A DNA stretch of 64,000 nucleotides from Clostridium_AM tanneri (GCF_033659955.1 NZ_JARUJP010000002.1:177990-241989), one strand, 5' to 3'. Positions 43,098 through 51,565 are shown, counted from the first letter of the stretch. A program made the numbers and translations. Notes: a model not told the origin generated them from the letters alone.

Positions 43098-43125
43098 GTG
43101 GTTATACGGACTTTTGTCCTCCCAC
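43098..43125 (-). promoter_or_regulatory. Candidate L1-binding site before rplK (23S rRNA mimic)
   Basis: The minus strand reads GTGG-GA-GGAC-AAAA-GTCC-GTATAA-CCAC, with the same outer GTGG/CCAC helix, GA bulge and A-rich opposite strand as the site before rplA. It resembles the 23S L1 arm and lies in the rplK leader, the classical place for L1 repression. A separate TAAGAC-GTAA-GTCTTA hairpin precedes it. Confidence 0.7.
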
Positions 43126-43149
43126 TTGTTAAGACTTACGTCTTACAAA

Positions 43150-43671
43150 CTAATCTAATTTTTCTATTTGATTAAAATCAAGTTCAACAGGGGTTTCCCT
43201 GCCAAACATGTTAACTAATGCTTTGATTTTTCTCTTTTCAGTATTGATTTCTTGAATAATAGCCGGGAAGTTTTCTAATGGGCCAGATTTAACTTTAATG
43301 TTTTCTCCGACTTCAATATCTACATTAATAGGTTTTTCAGATATACCCATTGCCTTAACTTCTTCATCAGTTAACGGTACTGGTTTTGATCCCGGACCTA
43401 CAAATCCTGTTACTCCCCTAGTATTTCTAACTATATACCAAGAATCATCTGTCATTATCATATGCACTAAGACATATCCCGGAAAAATCTTTCTTTGTGT
43501 TATTTTCTTCTTACCATCTTTAATTTCAACTTGTTCTTCTATAGGAACTTGAACATCATCTATCCAATGATATAAATTTCTATTTTCGATGGTTTTTTCA
43601 AGGTTTGCTTTAACCTTATTCTCATAACCAGAATATGTGTGTACTACATACCATCTAGCTTTATCTGCCAT
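43150..43671 (-). CDS. nusG: Transcription termination/antitermination factor NusG
   Basis: 173 residues: NGN domain (ARWYVVHTYSGYENKVKANLEKTIEN, PGYVLVHM) and C-terminal KOW domain (VKSGPLENFPAIIQEINTEKRKIKALVNMFGRETPVELDFNQIEKL). It couples RNA polymerase to the ribosome through S10. The start is unusual: the nearest strong ribosome binding site is about 33 nt upstream, separated by a possible hairpin. Confidence 0.97.
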   Translation of the reverse strand: MADKARWYVVHTYSGYENKVKANLEKTIENRNLYHWIDDVQVPIEEQVEIKDGKKKITQRKIFPGYVLVHMIMTDDSWYIVRNTRGVTGFVGPGSKPVPLTDEEVKAMGISEKPINVDIEVGENIKVKSGPLENFPAIIQEINTEKRKIKALVNMFGRETPVELDFNQIEKLD

Positions 43672-43712
43672 AATTCAAGGGACGGGAATCTTCTCTCGAC
43701 CCCTACCTCCTT
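43672..43712 (-). promoter_or_regulatory. Hairpin between the nusG ribosome binding site and start codon
   Basis: AAGGAGGT lies at 43712-43705, too far from the ATG at 43671 when drawn linearly. AGGGG (43704-43700) can pair with TCCCT (43682-43678), which would leave 6 nt (TGAATT) between the helix and ATG. Folding would thus bring the site to normal spacing. No alternative in-frame start exists, since a TGA lies directly upstream. Confidence 0.45.
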
Positions 43713-43718
43713 TTTATG

Positions 43719-43949
43719 TTATTTAAAGATTACTCCAATAAGATTCTTAAATCCAAAATCAAGTAATCCAACTATTATTACATATATAACACAAAATGTC
43801 ATAACTGTTGCTGTTGCTTTTTTTACATTTTCTTTAGAGGCCCAAGTTATTCTCTTAGTTTCTGCTTTTAACTCTTTAAAAAAACTAATAACTCCGTTTC
43901 CGGATGCTGCTGATTTATTTACTTTTTTTACATTGTCCTGTGCAGCCAT
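43719..43949 (-). CDS. secE: Protein translocase subunit SecE
   Basis: 76 residues: a soluble amphipathic part (SFFKELKAETKRITWASKENV) and one C-terminal membrane helix (VMTFCVIYVIIVGLLDFGFKNLIGVIFK), the minimal bacterial SecE. It clamps SecY in the translocon. rpmG-secE-nusG is the conserved order. Confidence 0.96.
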   Translation of the reverse strand: MAAQDNVKKVNKSAASGNGVISFFKELKAETKRITWASKENVKKATATVMTFCVIYVIIVGLLDFGFKNLIGVIFK

Positions 43950-43993
43950 TTTTTCACATCCTCATTATTTTAATTCAACGCCTCTATGTAATG

Positions 43994-44143
43994 TTATTTT
44001 GTTTCTTTGTGAGCTGTATGTTTATGGCAAAATGGGCAGTACTTTCTCATTTCTAATCTGTCAGGATCATTCTTTTTGTTCTTCATTGTGTTGTAATTTC
44101 TTTGTTTACAATCTGTACATGCTAATGTTATTTTTATTCTCAT
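43994..44143 (-). CDS. rpmG: 50S ribosomal protein L33 (zinc form)
   Basis: A 49-residue frame, MRIKITLACTDCKQRNYNTMKN and YCPFCHKHTAHKETK. The CTDC and CPFC pairs bind zinc (C+ form). The start follows CAGGAGGTGGAAGCA. It lies between the tuf-copy-2 terminator and secE. Confidence 0.97.
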   Translation of the reverse strand: MRIKITLACTDCKQRNYNTMKNKKNDPDRLEMRKYCPFCHKHTAHKETK

Positions 44144-44223
44144 TGCTTCCACCTCCTGAAACATGCTTATCTATAATGTCAAAACATTGTTTGTTGCTAT
44201 TTATAAATGTGCATTACTTAGAT

Positions 44224-44252
44224 AATTTATCACAACTTAGTTATTATGTCAA
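44224..44252 (-). promoter_or_regulatory. Promoter of rpmG-secE-nusG-rplK-rplA
   Basis: TTGACA and TAAATT with 17 bp spacing, 57 bp after the tuf-copy-2 terminator and about 80 bp before rpmG. Confidence 0.8.
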
Positions 44253-44308
44253 TTGAAATTAAAAGTATATATTAGCACTAATTTACATTAACCTTCTATA
44301 CTTTTAAA

Positions 44309-44334
44309 AGGACTAGGTATAGAAACCCAGTCCT
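44309..44334 (-). terminator. Terminator after tuf copy 2
   Basis: AGGACTGGGT/ACCTAGTCCT, 10 bp with one G-T pair, loop TTCTAT, followed by TTTTAAAAG on the minus strand. It lies 11 bp after the tuf stop. Confidence 0.8.
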
Positions 44335-44345
44335 ACAACTTATAA

Positions 44346-45539
44346 TTACTCTTCTATTTTAGAAACAACTCCTGAACCTACAGTTCTTCCGCCTTCTCTT
44401 ATAGCAAATCTTAATCCTTCATCCATTGCTACTGGAGTGATTAATTCAACTTTCATGTCTATGTGGTCTCCAGGCATAACCATTTCCATTCCTTCTGGTA
44501 ATTTGATTGATCCTGTAACGTCTGTTGTTCTGAAGTAGAACTGTGGTCTATATCCATCGAAGAATGGAGTGTGTCTTCCACCTTCTTCTTTTTTTAGTAC
44601 GTATACTTGACCTACGAACTTCTTATGTGGATGTACTGAACCTGGTTTTGCTAATACTTGACCTCTTTCGATATCATCTCTTTGAACACCTCTTAATAAT
44701 GCTCCGATGTTATCTCCTGCCATCGCTTGATCAAGAAGCTTTCTGAACATTTCTACTCCTGTACATACAGTTTTGCCCTTTTCTTCTTTTATTCCTACGA
44801 TTTCTACTTCGTCTCCAACTTTTAATATTCCACTTTCAACTCTTCCAGTTGCAACTGTTCCTCTTCCTGTTATTGTGAATACATCTTCTACAGGCATTAA
44901 GAATGCTTTGTCAGTTGCTCTTTCTGGAGTTGGAATGTAGCTGTCTACTGCAGCCATTAAGTCCATTATTGGTTTTATTGCTTCTTCATCTGTTGGGTTT
45001 TCTAATGCTTTTAATGCTGATCCAGCTACGATTGGAGTATCATCTCCTGGGAAGTTGTACTCGCTTAATAATTCTCTAACTTCCATTTCTACTAATTCTA
45101 ATAATTCTGCATCGTCTACCATGTCAGCTTTATTTAAGAATACTACTATGTAGTCAACACCAACTCTTGATGCTAGTAGTATGTGCTCTCTTGTTTGTGG
45201 CATTGGACCATCTGCTGCACTTACAACTAAGATAGCTCCATCCATCTGTGCTGCTCCTGTTATCATGTTCTTAACATAGTCAGCGTGTCCTGGACAATCA
45301 ACGTGTGCATAGTGTCTGTTTTCTGTTTCATATTCAACGTGTGCTGTGTTGATTGTGATTCCTCTTTCTCTTTCTTCTGGTGCTTTATCTATTGCTGCAT
45401 AATCAAATGCTTCTGCAAATCCCTTTTTTGATAATACTGTTGTTATTGCTGCTGTTAATGTTGTTTTACCGTGGTCTACGTGTCCTATTGTTCCTATGTT
45501 TACGTGTGGTTTGTTTCTTTCAAATTTTGCTTTTGACAT
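44346..45539 (-). CDS. tuf: Elongation factor Tu (copy 2, tRNA-linked)
   Basis: 397 residues, protein identical to copy 1 at 28393-29586, with the same GTPase motifs. It lies downstream of tRNA-Gly and tRNA-Thr and has its own terminator. Similarity between copies stops within about 20 bp of the gene ends (ribosome binding site region TTCCTCCTT shared, then divergent), which marks the conversion tract. Confidence 0.99.
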   Translation of the reverse strand: MSKAKFERNKPHVNIGTIGHVDHGKTTLTAAITTVLSKKGFAEAFDYAAIDKAPEERERGITINTAHVEYETENRHYAHVDCPGHADYVKNMITGAAQMDGAILVVSAADGPMPQTREHILLASRVGVDYIVVFLNKADMVDDAELLELVEMEVRELLSEYNFPGDDTPIVAGSALKALENPTDEEAIKPIMDLMAAVDSYIPTPERATDKAFLMPVEDVFTITGRGTVATGRVESGILKVGDEVEIVGIKEEKGKTVCTGVEMFRKLLDQAMAGDNIGALLRGVQRDDIERGQVLAKPGSVHPHKKFVGQVYVLKKEEGGRHTPFFDGYRPQFYFRTTDVTGSIKLPEGMEMVMPGDHIDMKVELITPVAMDEGLRFAIREGGRTVGSGVVSKIEE

Positions 45540-45616
45540 TTTATTGTTCCTCCTTGTTTCATAAACATTTTATTTAGGTAAACTCACCCTGGTGTGTTGT
45601 GAACTTTAAATATTAT

Positions 45617-45692
45617 TGGAGCCCATGACCGGGATTGAACCGGTGACCTCCACCTTACCAAGGTGACGCTCTGCCGACTGAGCTACATGGGC
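45617..45692 (-). tRNA. tRNA-Thr (GGT)
   Basis: 76-nt cloverleaf with encoded CCA. D-arm TAGCTCAGTCGGCAGAGC, anticodon stem TCACC/GGTGG with loop TTGGTAA (anticodon GGT) and T-arm GGTTCAATCC. It reads ACC and ACU. It lies just upstream of tuf copy 2, the classic tRNA-Thr-tuf arrangement. Confidence 0.97.
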
Positions 45693-45703
45693 AATTTTAT
45701 CAT

Positions 45704-45778
45704 TGGAGCGAGAAACGGGGATTGAACCCGCGACAGCCAGCTTGGGAAGCTGGTGTTCTACCACTGAACTACTCTCGC
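45704..45778 (-). tRNA. tRNA-Gly (CCC)
   Basis: 75-nt cloverleaf: acceptor GCGAGAG/TTCTCGC, encoded CCA, anticodon stem CCAGC/GCTGG with loop TTCCCAA, hence anticodon CCC reading GGG. T-arm GGGTTCAATCCC. It is the first gene of the tRNA-tuf transcript. Confidence 0.96.
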
Positions 45779-45834
45779 TCACTTATTTCAAAATCATCGT
45801 AAAAGTTATATTAAAAGTTATATACCGATTATCA

Positions 45835-45863
45835 ATTTTAATACAATTAAGTGATTTTGTCAA
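45835..45863 (-). promoter_or_regulatory. Promoter of tRNA-Gly/tRNA-Thr/tuf
   Basis: TTGACA and TAAAAT with 17 bp spacing, 10 bp after the sigH stop and about 57 bp upstream of tRNA-Gly. No terminator separates sigH from it. Confidence 0.87.
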
Positions 45864-45872
45864 TATGTATTT

Positions 45873-46511
45873 CTATTTATCGTTTAAACACTTTTCTAAC
45901 TTTCTTTTAACTCTCTGCAGTGCATTATCTATTGATTTAGCGTGCCTATCTAAGTCACATGCAATTTCCTGGTAGGACTTACCATCAAGATATGACATTA
46001 ATACTTCCATCTCTAAGCTTGATAATACTTCACCAATTTCATTTTGTATGTGATTTAACTCTTCCCTACTTATAATAAGCTCCTCAGGGTCTGCAACTCT
46101 GGCCTCAGATAACACATCTAACAAAGTTCTATCTGACTCTTCGTCATATATAGGTTTGTTTAGGGAAACATACGTATTTAACGGTATATGCTTTTGCCGA
46201 GTAGCAGTTTTTATGGCAGTTATTATCTGTCTTGTAACACACAATTCTGCAAAAGCCTTAAAAGAAGATAACTTATCGGATTTAAAATCTCTAATGGCCT
46301 TATATAAACCTATCATTCCCTCTTGGTATATATCTTCTTTATCTGCACCAATTAAAAAATACGACTTAGCTTTAGATTTAACAAAGTTTTCATATTTGTT
46401 AATAAGGTACTCTTGAGCTCTAATATCCCCTTTTTTTGCTTCTATAACAATTTCCTCATCTAACTTACCTTCAAAGGAGGAATTTTTAGCAATATAACCC
46501 CTTTTCTCCAA
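45873..46511 (-). CDS. sigH: RNA polymerase sigma-H factor (early sporulation)
   Basis: 212 residues with sigma region 2 (SYFLIGADKEDIYQEGMIGLYKAIRDFKSDKLSSFKAFAELCVTRQI) and region 4 (SYLDGKSYQEIACDLDRHAKSIDNALQRVKRKLE). Gene order cysS-mrnC-rlmB-rae1-sigH is that of Bacillus sigH. The start is TTG at 46511, after GTGGAGGGGATACC; the open frame to 46541 precedes that site. It directs early sporulation genes such as spo0A. Confidence 0.95.
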   Translation of the reverse strand: MEKRGYIAKNSSFEGKLDEEIVIEAKKGDIRAQEYLINKYENFVKSKAKSYFLIGADKEDIYQEGMIGLYKAIRDFKSDKLSSFKAFAELCVTRQIITAIKTATRQKHIPLNTYVSLNKPIYDEESDRTLLDVLSEARVADPEELIISREELNHIQNEIGEVLSSLEMEVLMSYLDGKSYQEIACDLDRHAKSIDNALQRVKRKLEKCLNDK

Positions 46512-46584
46512 GGTATCCCCTCCACAACAAATATAGGCCACACAATTGATTATACATTAAACCTAAATTTACAGTCAATAGATT

Positions 46585-47097
46585 TCACTTGCTTCTTCGA
46601 ATTTTTTCAAGTTCTTCCAATATATTCTCAGAAACCCTATCTTGTAATCTATGTCTCTTTTCAGAATACTTTTTTCTTATTCTGCTTTTTATTTTTAATT
46701 CTACAGATTTTATTTCATGATAAAACTCTATAGATGACATCCTGACAGCCCCTCTTTGAAAGACAATCTGCTGTTCTAATGAGTCTGAAGTCACGACACA
46801 TACCTCTGATTTTCGACCTATTCTGTTAACTTCTCTCTCAATGAAATTATCTGCAGTTTCTCCTTCTCTTGTAAATATAACTATAATATAATCACTAATC
46901 TTTTCTCTTTTCTCTATACTGCCGCTTACCATATGAGCGTCAAAAACTATAAAGATCTTATGGCCTTTATATGCTGCATAGTTACTTAAAGTCTCTATCA
47001 ATTCCTGTCTAGCCGATTCGAAGCTATATCCCTTCACATCTTTCAATCCTGGCCAGCTATTTATTACATTATATCCATCTACAAAAATATTTTTCAC
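46585..47097 (-). CDS. rae1: NYN-domain ribonuclease Rae1/YacP
   Basis: 170 residues with NYN/PIN-like metal motifs: FVDGYNVINSWP at the N-terminus, IFIVFDAHMV, and REGETADNFIEREV. The Bacillus homologue cuts mRNA in the ribosomal A site. It starts with GTG and overlaps the rlmB stop (GTGA), so the pair is translationally coupled. Confidence 0.9.
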   Translation of the reverse strand: MKNIFVDGYNVINSWPGLKDVKGYSFESARQELIETLSNYAAYKGHKIFIVFDAHMVSGSIEKREKISDYIIVIFTREGETADNFIEREVNRIGRKSEVCVVTSDSLEQQIVFQRGAVRMSSIEFYHEIKSVELKIKSRIRKKYSEKRHRLQDRVSENILEELEKIRRSK

Positions 47098-47930
47098 TTT
47101 TTATCACATTTTATTTTTTGTTTTAAAATTTCATACATTAATATACCTCCCGCCACAGAAGCATTTAAAGATGATATTTTCCCTACCATAGGTATTTTTA
47201 TAAGAGCATCACATTTTTCCCTTGTAAGCTTTAGAATACCCTTTCCTTCACTTCCTATAATGAGAGCTACAGGTCCAGAAAGATTAGCTTCAAAACAGAA
47301 GTCTTCTCCAGCCATGTCTGCTCCATACACCCACACTCCTTTTTCCTTAAGCTTATCTATAGTAGAATTTAAGTTGGTAACCTTTGCTATTTTCATATAT
47401 TCAATAGCTCCAGCTGAAGTTTTATATACAGTAGGAGTAACGCCAACATTTCTTCTTTTAGGTATAATGATACCATGTGCTCCACAGGTTTCTGCAGTTC
47501 TAATTATTGAACCAAAGTTATGTGGATCTTCTATCTCATCAAGAATAACTATAAAAGGATTTTCGCCTTTGTCTTCCGCATATTTTAATATATCTTCCAC
47601 CTCAAAATACTTGTAAGGTGTAACTTGAGCTACTACTCCTTGGTGAGCTCCAGTTTCAGACATCTGGTCTAATTTTCTTCTATCAACATATTTAACTACA
47701 ACATTCTTTTCTTTTGCAAGTCCTAATATTACATTTACTGACCCAGAGATATCACCGTTAGCAATTAATATCTGCTCAATAGTTCTATCAGAACGCAAAG
47801 CCTCAATAACTGCATTTCTACCTTCAATTATATCTTCCCTAGCTTCTACAGTTATGGCTTTGTTGAAGTTATTATCTTTTCCCTTTGATTTTATAGTTTT
47901 TTCTTTTGAACCTCTTTTAGTTTCTTTCAC
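47094..47930 (-). CDS. rlmB: 23S rRNA (guanosine-2'-O-)-methyltransferase RlmB-like (TrmH family)
   Basis: 278 residues: a basic N-terminal tail of about 40 residues, then an RNA-binding L30e-like domain and the SPOUT knot (DPHNFGSIIRTAETCGAHGIIIPKRR, IIGSEGKGI, SSLNASVAGGILMYE). It methylates 23S rRNA in the peptidyl transferase region; the exact base is inferred from the family. GTG start at 47930 after AGAGGTAATAGT. Confidence 0.92.
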   Translation of the reverse strand: MKETKRGSKEKTIKSKGKDNNFNKAITVEAREDIIEGRNAVIEALRSDRTIEQILIANGDISGSVNVILGLAKEKNVVVKYVDRRKLDQMSETGAHQGVVAQVTPYKYFEVEDILKYAEDKGENPFIVILDEIEDPHNFGSIIRTAETCGAHGIIIPKRRNVGVTPTVYKTSAGAIEYMKIAKVTNLNSTIDKLKEKGVWVYGADMAGEDFCFEANLSGPVALIIGSEGKGILKLTREKCDALIKIPMVGKISSLNASVAGGILMYEILKQKIKCDKK

Positions 47931-48009
47931 ACTATTACCTCTTTCACTTTATAGATTTAGTACGTAGACAAAATTAAAGTCTCCTAATAACTTCTTCTAA
48001 CCACATCTA

Positions 48010-48744
48010 TTAAACATATCTTTTTCTTACTTCTTCCGCTTTTCCACAAGTCATTTTTCCTTCTGGACACATCCCAGTAACACAGGAAGGGCCACACTTA
48101 CTAAATAGAACAGGTGCAACTTTCTTAACTTGAATTAGCATTTCATTAGCTAACTCTCTAATTTCCCACTGAGCTCTATTACAACATCTATGCCTAAAGA
48201 AATTCATTAAACTTCTAGCATTCATTGTGAAAATAATTTTAGTTTCACATGCGTTTGGAAAAACATATCTGGCATCCTCAATTGCCATTTTTTCTGCCGC
48301 CAAAGGCTCTATGCCATTTTTCAAGTATTTATCCTTTAATATATTCGTTAACTGACTATAAGCTTGCTGACTATCTTTCATCGCACTAATAAAAATCTCT
48401 TTTGTCTCGCTATTTTTTTCAATTTCAGGAGGAATGATATACTCGAACTGCTCAAGCTTCACATATCTTTGACTCTGTTGTGAATATGAAGCTATTCTAT
48501 GTCTTACTAGCTGATGAGTTAAACTTCTTGATACACCCTCAACAGCAAATGTAAATGATACATGCTCTACTGGAGATTCATGCCCATATGACATAAGCAT
48601 ATTAAGAAATTTTTCAGCTCGTTCATCTTGTAAGTTCTCCTGTATCTGATCTATTCCTGAAGCACTGTAGCATAGCTTCGCTGCTGATGCTATAACTTTT
48701 TCAGGATTAGGCGTATATTCCATTAGCTTCACTTTAAGTTTCAT
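48010..48744 (-). CDS. thyX: Flavin-dependent thymidylate synthase ThyX
   Basis: 244 residues. The ThyX motif RHRX7S is exact (RHRIASYSQQSQRYV), and a second conserved part is NARSLMNFFRHRCCNRAQWEIRELA. It makes dTMP from dUMP using FAD and methylene-tetrahydrofolate; ThyA is not in the window. The ATG directly follows the mrnC stop, and its ribosome binding site GGGGG lies in the last mrnC codons. Confidence 0.97.
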   Translation of the reverse strand: MKLKVKLMEYTPNPEKVIASAAKLCYSASGIDQIQENLQDERAEKFLNMLMSYGHESPVEHVSFTFAVEGVSRSLTHQLVRHRIASYSQQSQRYVKLEQFEYIIPPEIEKNSETKEIFISAMKDSQQAYSQLTNILKDKYLKNGIEPLAAEKMAIEDARYVFPNACETKIIFTMNARSLMNFFRHRCCNRAQWEIRELANEMLIQVKKVAPVLFSKCGPSCVTGMCPEGKMTCGKAEEVRKRYV

Positions 48745-49170
48745 CTATATTCCCCCATTTGCATGTAAATCTACAATAGTGTTAAGCAGATATTCTAGTC
48801 TTTCAGACTGTTCTGTTATGTACAGAAATCCTATCAAGGATTCAAAACCAGTAGCAAATCTATATTCTTGAATATCTGCATTTTTAGGAGTTGTAGCTGA
48901 TTTGGAATTTCTTCCTCTTTTGAAGAAATATATTTCTTCCTCATTCAGTTTATCCTCTAGCTTCTTTATAAACTCACTCTGTGCATGTGCTTTGACAAAT
49001 TCTATAGCCTTTTTATGAAGTTTATGTACGGACATATCTCTATTCTTTTCTACTAAATATGCTCTTACAAAAACTTCATAAACAGAATCGCCTATATAGG
49101 CCAGCACTAAAGGATTTATTTGTCTAGCATCCTCTATAGTAAATTTACCTTTTATTAAGTTAAAATTCAT
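48745..49170 (-). CDS. mrnC: Mini-ribonuclease III
   Basis: 141 residues with an RNase III catalytic domain (LVLAYIGDSVYEVFVRAYLVE, RGRNSKSATTPKN) and no double-stranded RNA-binding domain, as in Bacillus MrnC, which matures 23S rRNA. It lies between cysS and thyX. Confidence 0.95.
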   Translation of the reverse strand: MNFNLIKGKFTIEDARQINPLVLAYIGDSVYEVFVRAYLVEKNRDMSVHKLHKKAIEFVKAHAQSEFIKKLEDKLNEEEIYFFKRGRNSKSATTPKNADIQEYRFATGFESLIGFLYITEQSERLEYLLNTIVDLHANGGI

Positions 49171-49200
49171 TTGAATTCTCCATTCTAAATTTGTATCATG

Positions 49201-50598
49201 CTAAATTCTTTTCCATCTCACACCTTGTGGGGTGTCTTCGAGAATAATTCCTTGAGCTTTTAAATCATCTCTTATTTTATCTGAAAGTGCCCAGTCTTTA
49301 TTTTTTCTTGCTTGTTGTCTCTGCTCTATAAGCCTCTCTATTTCCTCTTCTAAATTACCTCTTTTTGAAACTTGTAATATTCCTAGAGGTTCACCAAGTT
49401 CTCTTATCAAGTCTAGAGAATACTCAACTAATTCCTTTGATGAACTTGTTCCAATATTTGTATTAATCTCTCTTGCTAAATCAAAGATAACAGATATAGC
49501 ATCTGCAGTATTAAAATCATCATCCATCTTCTCTATATATTTTTCTTTATATGAGTTAAGCTTCTTAATATACTCTTCCTCAGTAGAAGTCATATTATCT
49601 AAGGAAACTTCACCTAATAAATTTTCTAAATTTGCAATTGAATTATATAATCTATCTACTGCTGCTTTAGTAGAGTCTAATAACTCTAAGCTGAAGTTTA
49701 TCTGAGTCCTATAATGCCCTGATAACATAAACATTCTTACAACATCTGAATCATATTTCTCTAGTATTTCCCTTGCAGTAAAGAAGTTGTTAAGTGATTT
49801 TGACATCTTTTGATTATTTACATTTACGAATGCAGAATGCATCCAGTATCTTGCAAAAGTTTTTCCTGTTCTACCTTCACTTTGTGCTATTTCATTTTCA
49901 TGGTGTGGGAATGATAGGTCTGAGCCTCCTGCATGTATATCTATAGTTTCTCCTAACAAATCATGCGCCATACATGAGCACTCTATGTGCCAACCTGGTC
50001 TTCCCATTCCCCATGGACTTTCCCAAGCAGGCTCTCCTGGCTTTTGACTTTTCCATACCGCAAAATCCATTGGATCCTTTTTTCTTTCATCCACATCTAT
50101 TCTTGATCCTAATTGCAACTCCTCAAGATTTTGACCTGACAACTTTCCGTATCCTTCAAACTTTTTAGTATTAAAGTATACATCTCCGTTTACCTCATAA
50201 GCGTAACCTCTATTTATTAATTCCTTTATAAAATCAACTATTTGATCTATATAATGAGTTGCTCTTGGATTTACAGTAGCTCTCTCTATATTTAAAGCAT
50301 CTGCATCTTTATAGTACTCTTCTATAAATCTATCACCTAATTCCTTAACAGTAATACTTTCTTCATTAGCTCTCTTGATCATCTTATCATCAATGTCTGT
50401 AAAGTTCTGTATAAATCTAACTTTATATCCTCTATACTCGAAATATCTTCTTACAGTATCAAAAACTACAAAAGTTCTTGCATTACCTATATGAAAGAAA
50501 TTATAGACCGTAGGCCCACATACATACATCTTAACTTCTCCCTCTTTTAGAGGAACGAATTCTTCTTTTTTTCTTGTCATTGTATTAAATACTTTCAT
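49201..50598 (-). CDS. cysS: Cysteine-tRNA ligase
   Basis: 465 residues, class I synthetase: CGPTVYNFFHIGNA (zinc cysteine and HIGH-type motif), ECSCMAHDLLG and HENEIAQSE (zinc ligands), KMSKSLNN. The ribosome binding site AGGGGGT is 10 nt from the ATG. I looked for a T-box leader upstream and found none. First gene of cysS-mrnC-thyX-rlmB-rae1-sigH. Confidence 0.98.
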   Translation of the reverse strand: MKVFNTMTRKKEEFVPLKEGEVKMYVCGPTVYNFFHIGNARTFVVFDTVRRYFEYRGYKVRFIQNFTDIDDKMIKRANEESITVKELGDRFIEEYYKDADALNIERATVNPRATHYIDQIVDFIKELINRGYAYEVNGDVYFNTKKFEGYGKLSGQNLEELQLGSRIDVDERKKDPMDFAVWKSQKPGEPAWESPWGMGRPGWHIECSCMAHDLLGETIDIHAGGSDLSFPHHENEIAQSEGRTGKTFARYWMHSAFVNVNNQKMSKSLNNFFTAREILEKYDSDVVRMFMLSGHYRTQINFSLELLDSTKAAVDRLYNSIANLENLLGEVSLDNMTSTEEEYIKKLNSYKEKYIEKMDDDFNTADAISVIFDLAREINTNIGTSSSKELVEYSLDLIRELGEPLGILQVSKRGNLEEEIERLIEQRQQARKNKDWALSDKIRDDLKAQGIILEDTPQGVRWKRI

Positions 50599-50830
50599 AC
50601 TAATCTATACCCCCTAATTAGGCTTATTTTTTCATTTATCTTTAATATTATCCTTAAAATAACAAAATAGTCTAAATACTTCATCAAAAGTAAAAATTTA
50701 ATTACCTAAACATTTTAACATATAATCAAAACTTATTTAACCCTTATTTTAGTATTTCCATTAGTATCTAAAAATATAGTATAAACAACCTTGTATAACC
50801 ATGTTGGGGTAATTAATAAACCTAAATATT
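50599..50830. other. AT-rich gap before cysS, no clear element
   Basis: It contains possible weak promoters (for example TTGATG with TGTTAT 17 bp later near 50660-50690) but no T-box, tRNA or protein frame with a ribosome binding site that I can support. Confidence 0.4.
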
Positions 50831-50872
50831 TAACTAAGTCTCTTACCGCATAAGCGATAAGAGACTTAGTTA
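50831..50872 (-). terminator. Probable terminator after ispD
   Basis: A perfect 15-bp stem (TAACTAAGTCTCTTA and its complement) around a 12-nt loop, 5 bp after the ispD stop. The minus-strand tail AAATATTTAGG lacks a true T-run, so termination may be partial. Confidence 0.7.
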
Positions 50873-50877
50873 CTAAT

Positions 50878-51564
50878 CTAAAAATTTTCAATTATCTTCT
50901 CAGCTATATAAATATCCCCTGGTGTGGTGATTTTTATATTATCATAACTTCCTTCGTATAGGTATACCTTATTACCATATAACTCAGCTACTGATGTATC
51001 ATCTGTAACATTAATATTACTCTGTGACAATTTGCTATGGCAATCAAAGATTAGACTATACTTGAAACATTGCGGTGTTTGTACAGAGAATAACTTGTTC
51101 CTATCAGGAGTTTTATATGAAAATCCATTTTCATCTCTAATTTTTATTGTATCTTTAGGAAGTACACCACAAGCACAAGCACCGTACAATTTAGCATTTT
51201 CTATGCCATCTCTTATAATTCTTTCAGTTACAAAAGGTCTTGCCCCATCATGAATTAATACAATTTCACAATCCTGCAATTCCTTTAAGCCATTATATAC
51301 CGAGTTATATCTTTCCTCTCCACCGGCAACAACCTTTAATACCTTCTCTATTTTATATCTTTCCACTATTTCTTTTCTACAATATTCTATCTCATCTTTT
51401 GCACATACAACAACTATTCCGTCTATAAGTTTACTCTTAGAAAATGTATTTAGCGAGTAGTATAAAACAGGATTATTATTTATGTTTAGGAACTGTTTAT
51501 TTACATTAGCCCCCATTCTTTTTCCTTTACCCGCTGCTACGATAATTGCATAATTTTTTCCCAT
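50878..51564 (-). CDS. ispD: 2-C-methyl-D-erythritol 4-phosphate cytidylyltransferase
   Basis: 228 residues: CTP-binding loop AIIVAAGKGKRMGANVNKQF, VLIHDGARPFVTERII, VLPKDTIK, TPQCFKYSLI. Third step of the MEP isoprenoid pathway. The ATG at 51564 follows AGAAAGAGGAAG just after the yacL stop; the frame to 51591 lies inside yacL. Confidence 0.96.
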   Translation of the reverse strand: MGKNYAIIVAAGKGKRMGANVNKQFLNINNNPVLYYSLNTFSKSKLIDGIVVVCAKDEIEYCRKEIVERYKIEKVLKVVAGGEERYNSVYNGLKELQDCEIVLIHDGARPFVTERIIRDGIENAKLYGACACGVLPKDTIKIRDENGFSYKTPDRNKLFSVQTPQCFKYSLIFDCHSKLSQSNINVTDDTSVAELYGNKVYLYEGSYDNIKITTPGDIYIAEKIIENF

Positions 51565-51565
51565 A

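Noticed and set aside
43639..44256. A 205-codon plus-strand open frame opposite secE and rpmG
   Set aside because: It is antisense to two certain genes, has no ribosome binding site and encodes a Phe/Ser/Leu-rich shadow typical of reverse-complemented coding DNA.
28393..45539. The repeated 1.2-kb tuf segment as a mobile element
   Set aside because: The repeat is exactly the tuf coding region; there is no transposase, terminal inverted repeat or target duplication.
50599..50877. T-box riboswitch before cysS
   Set aside because: No T-box core and no specifier stem are visible; the only strong hairpin directly follows ispD and looks like its terminator.
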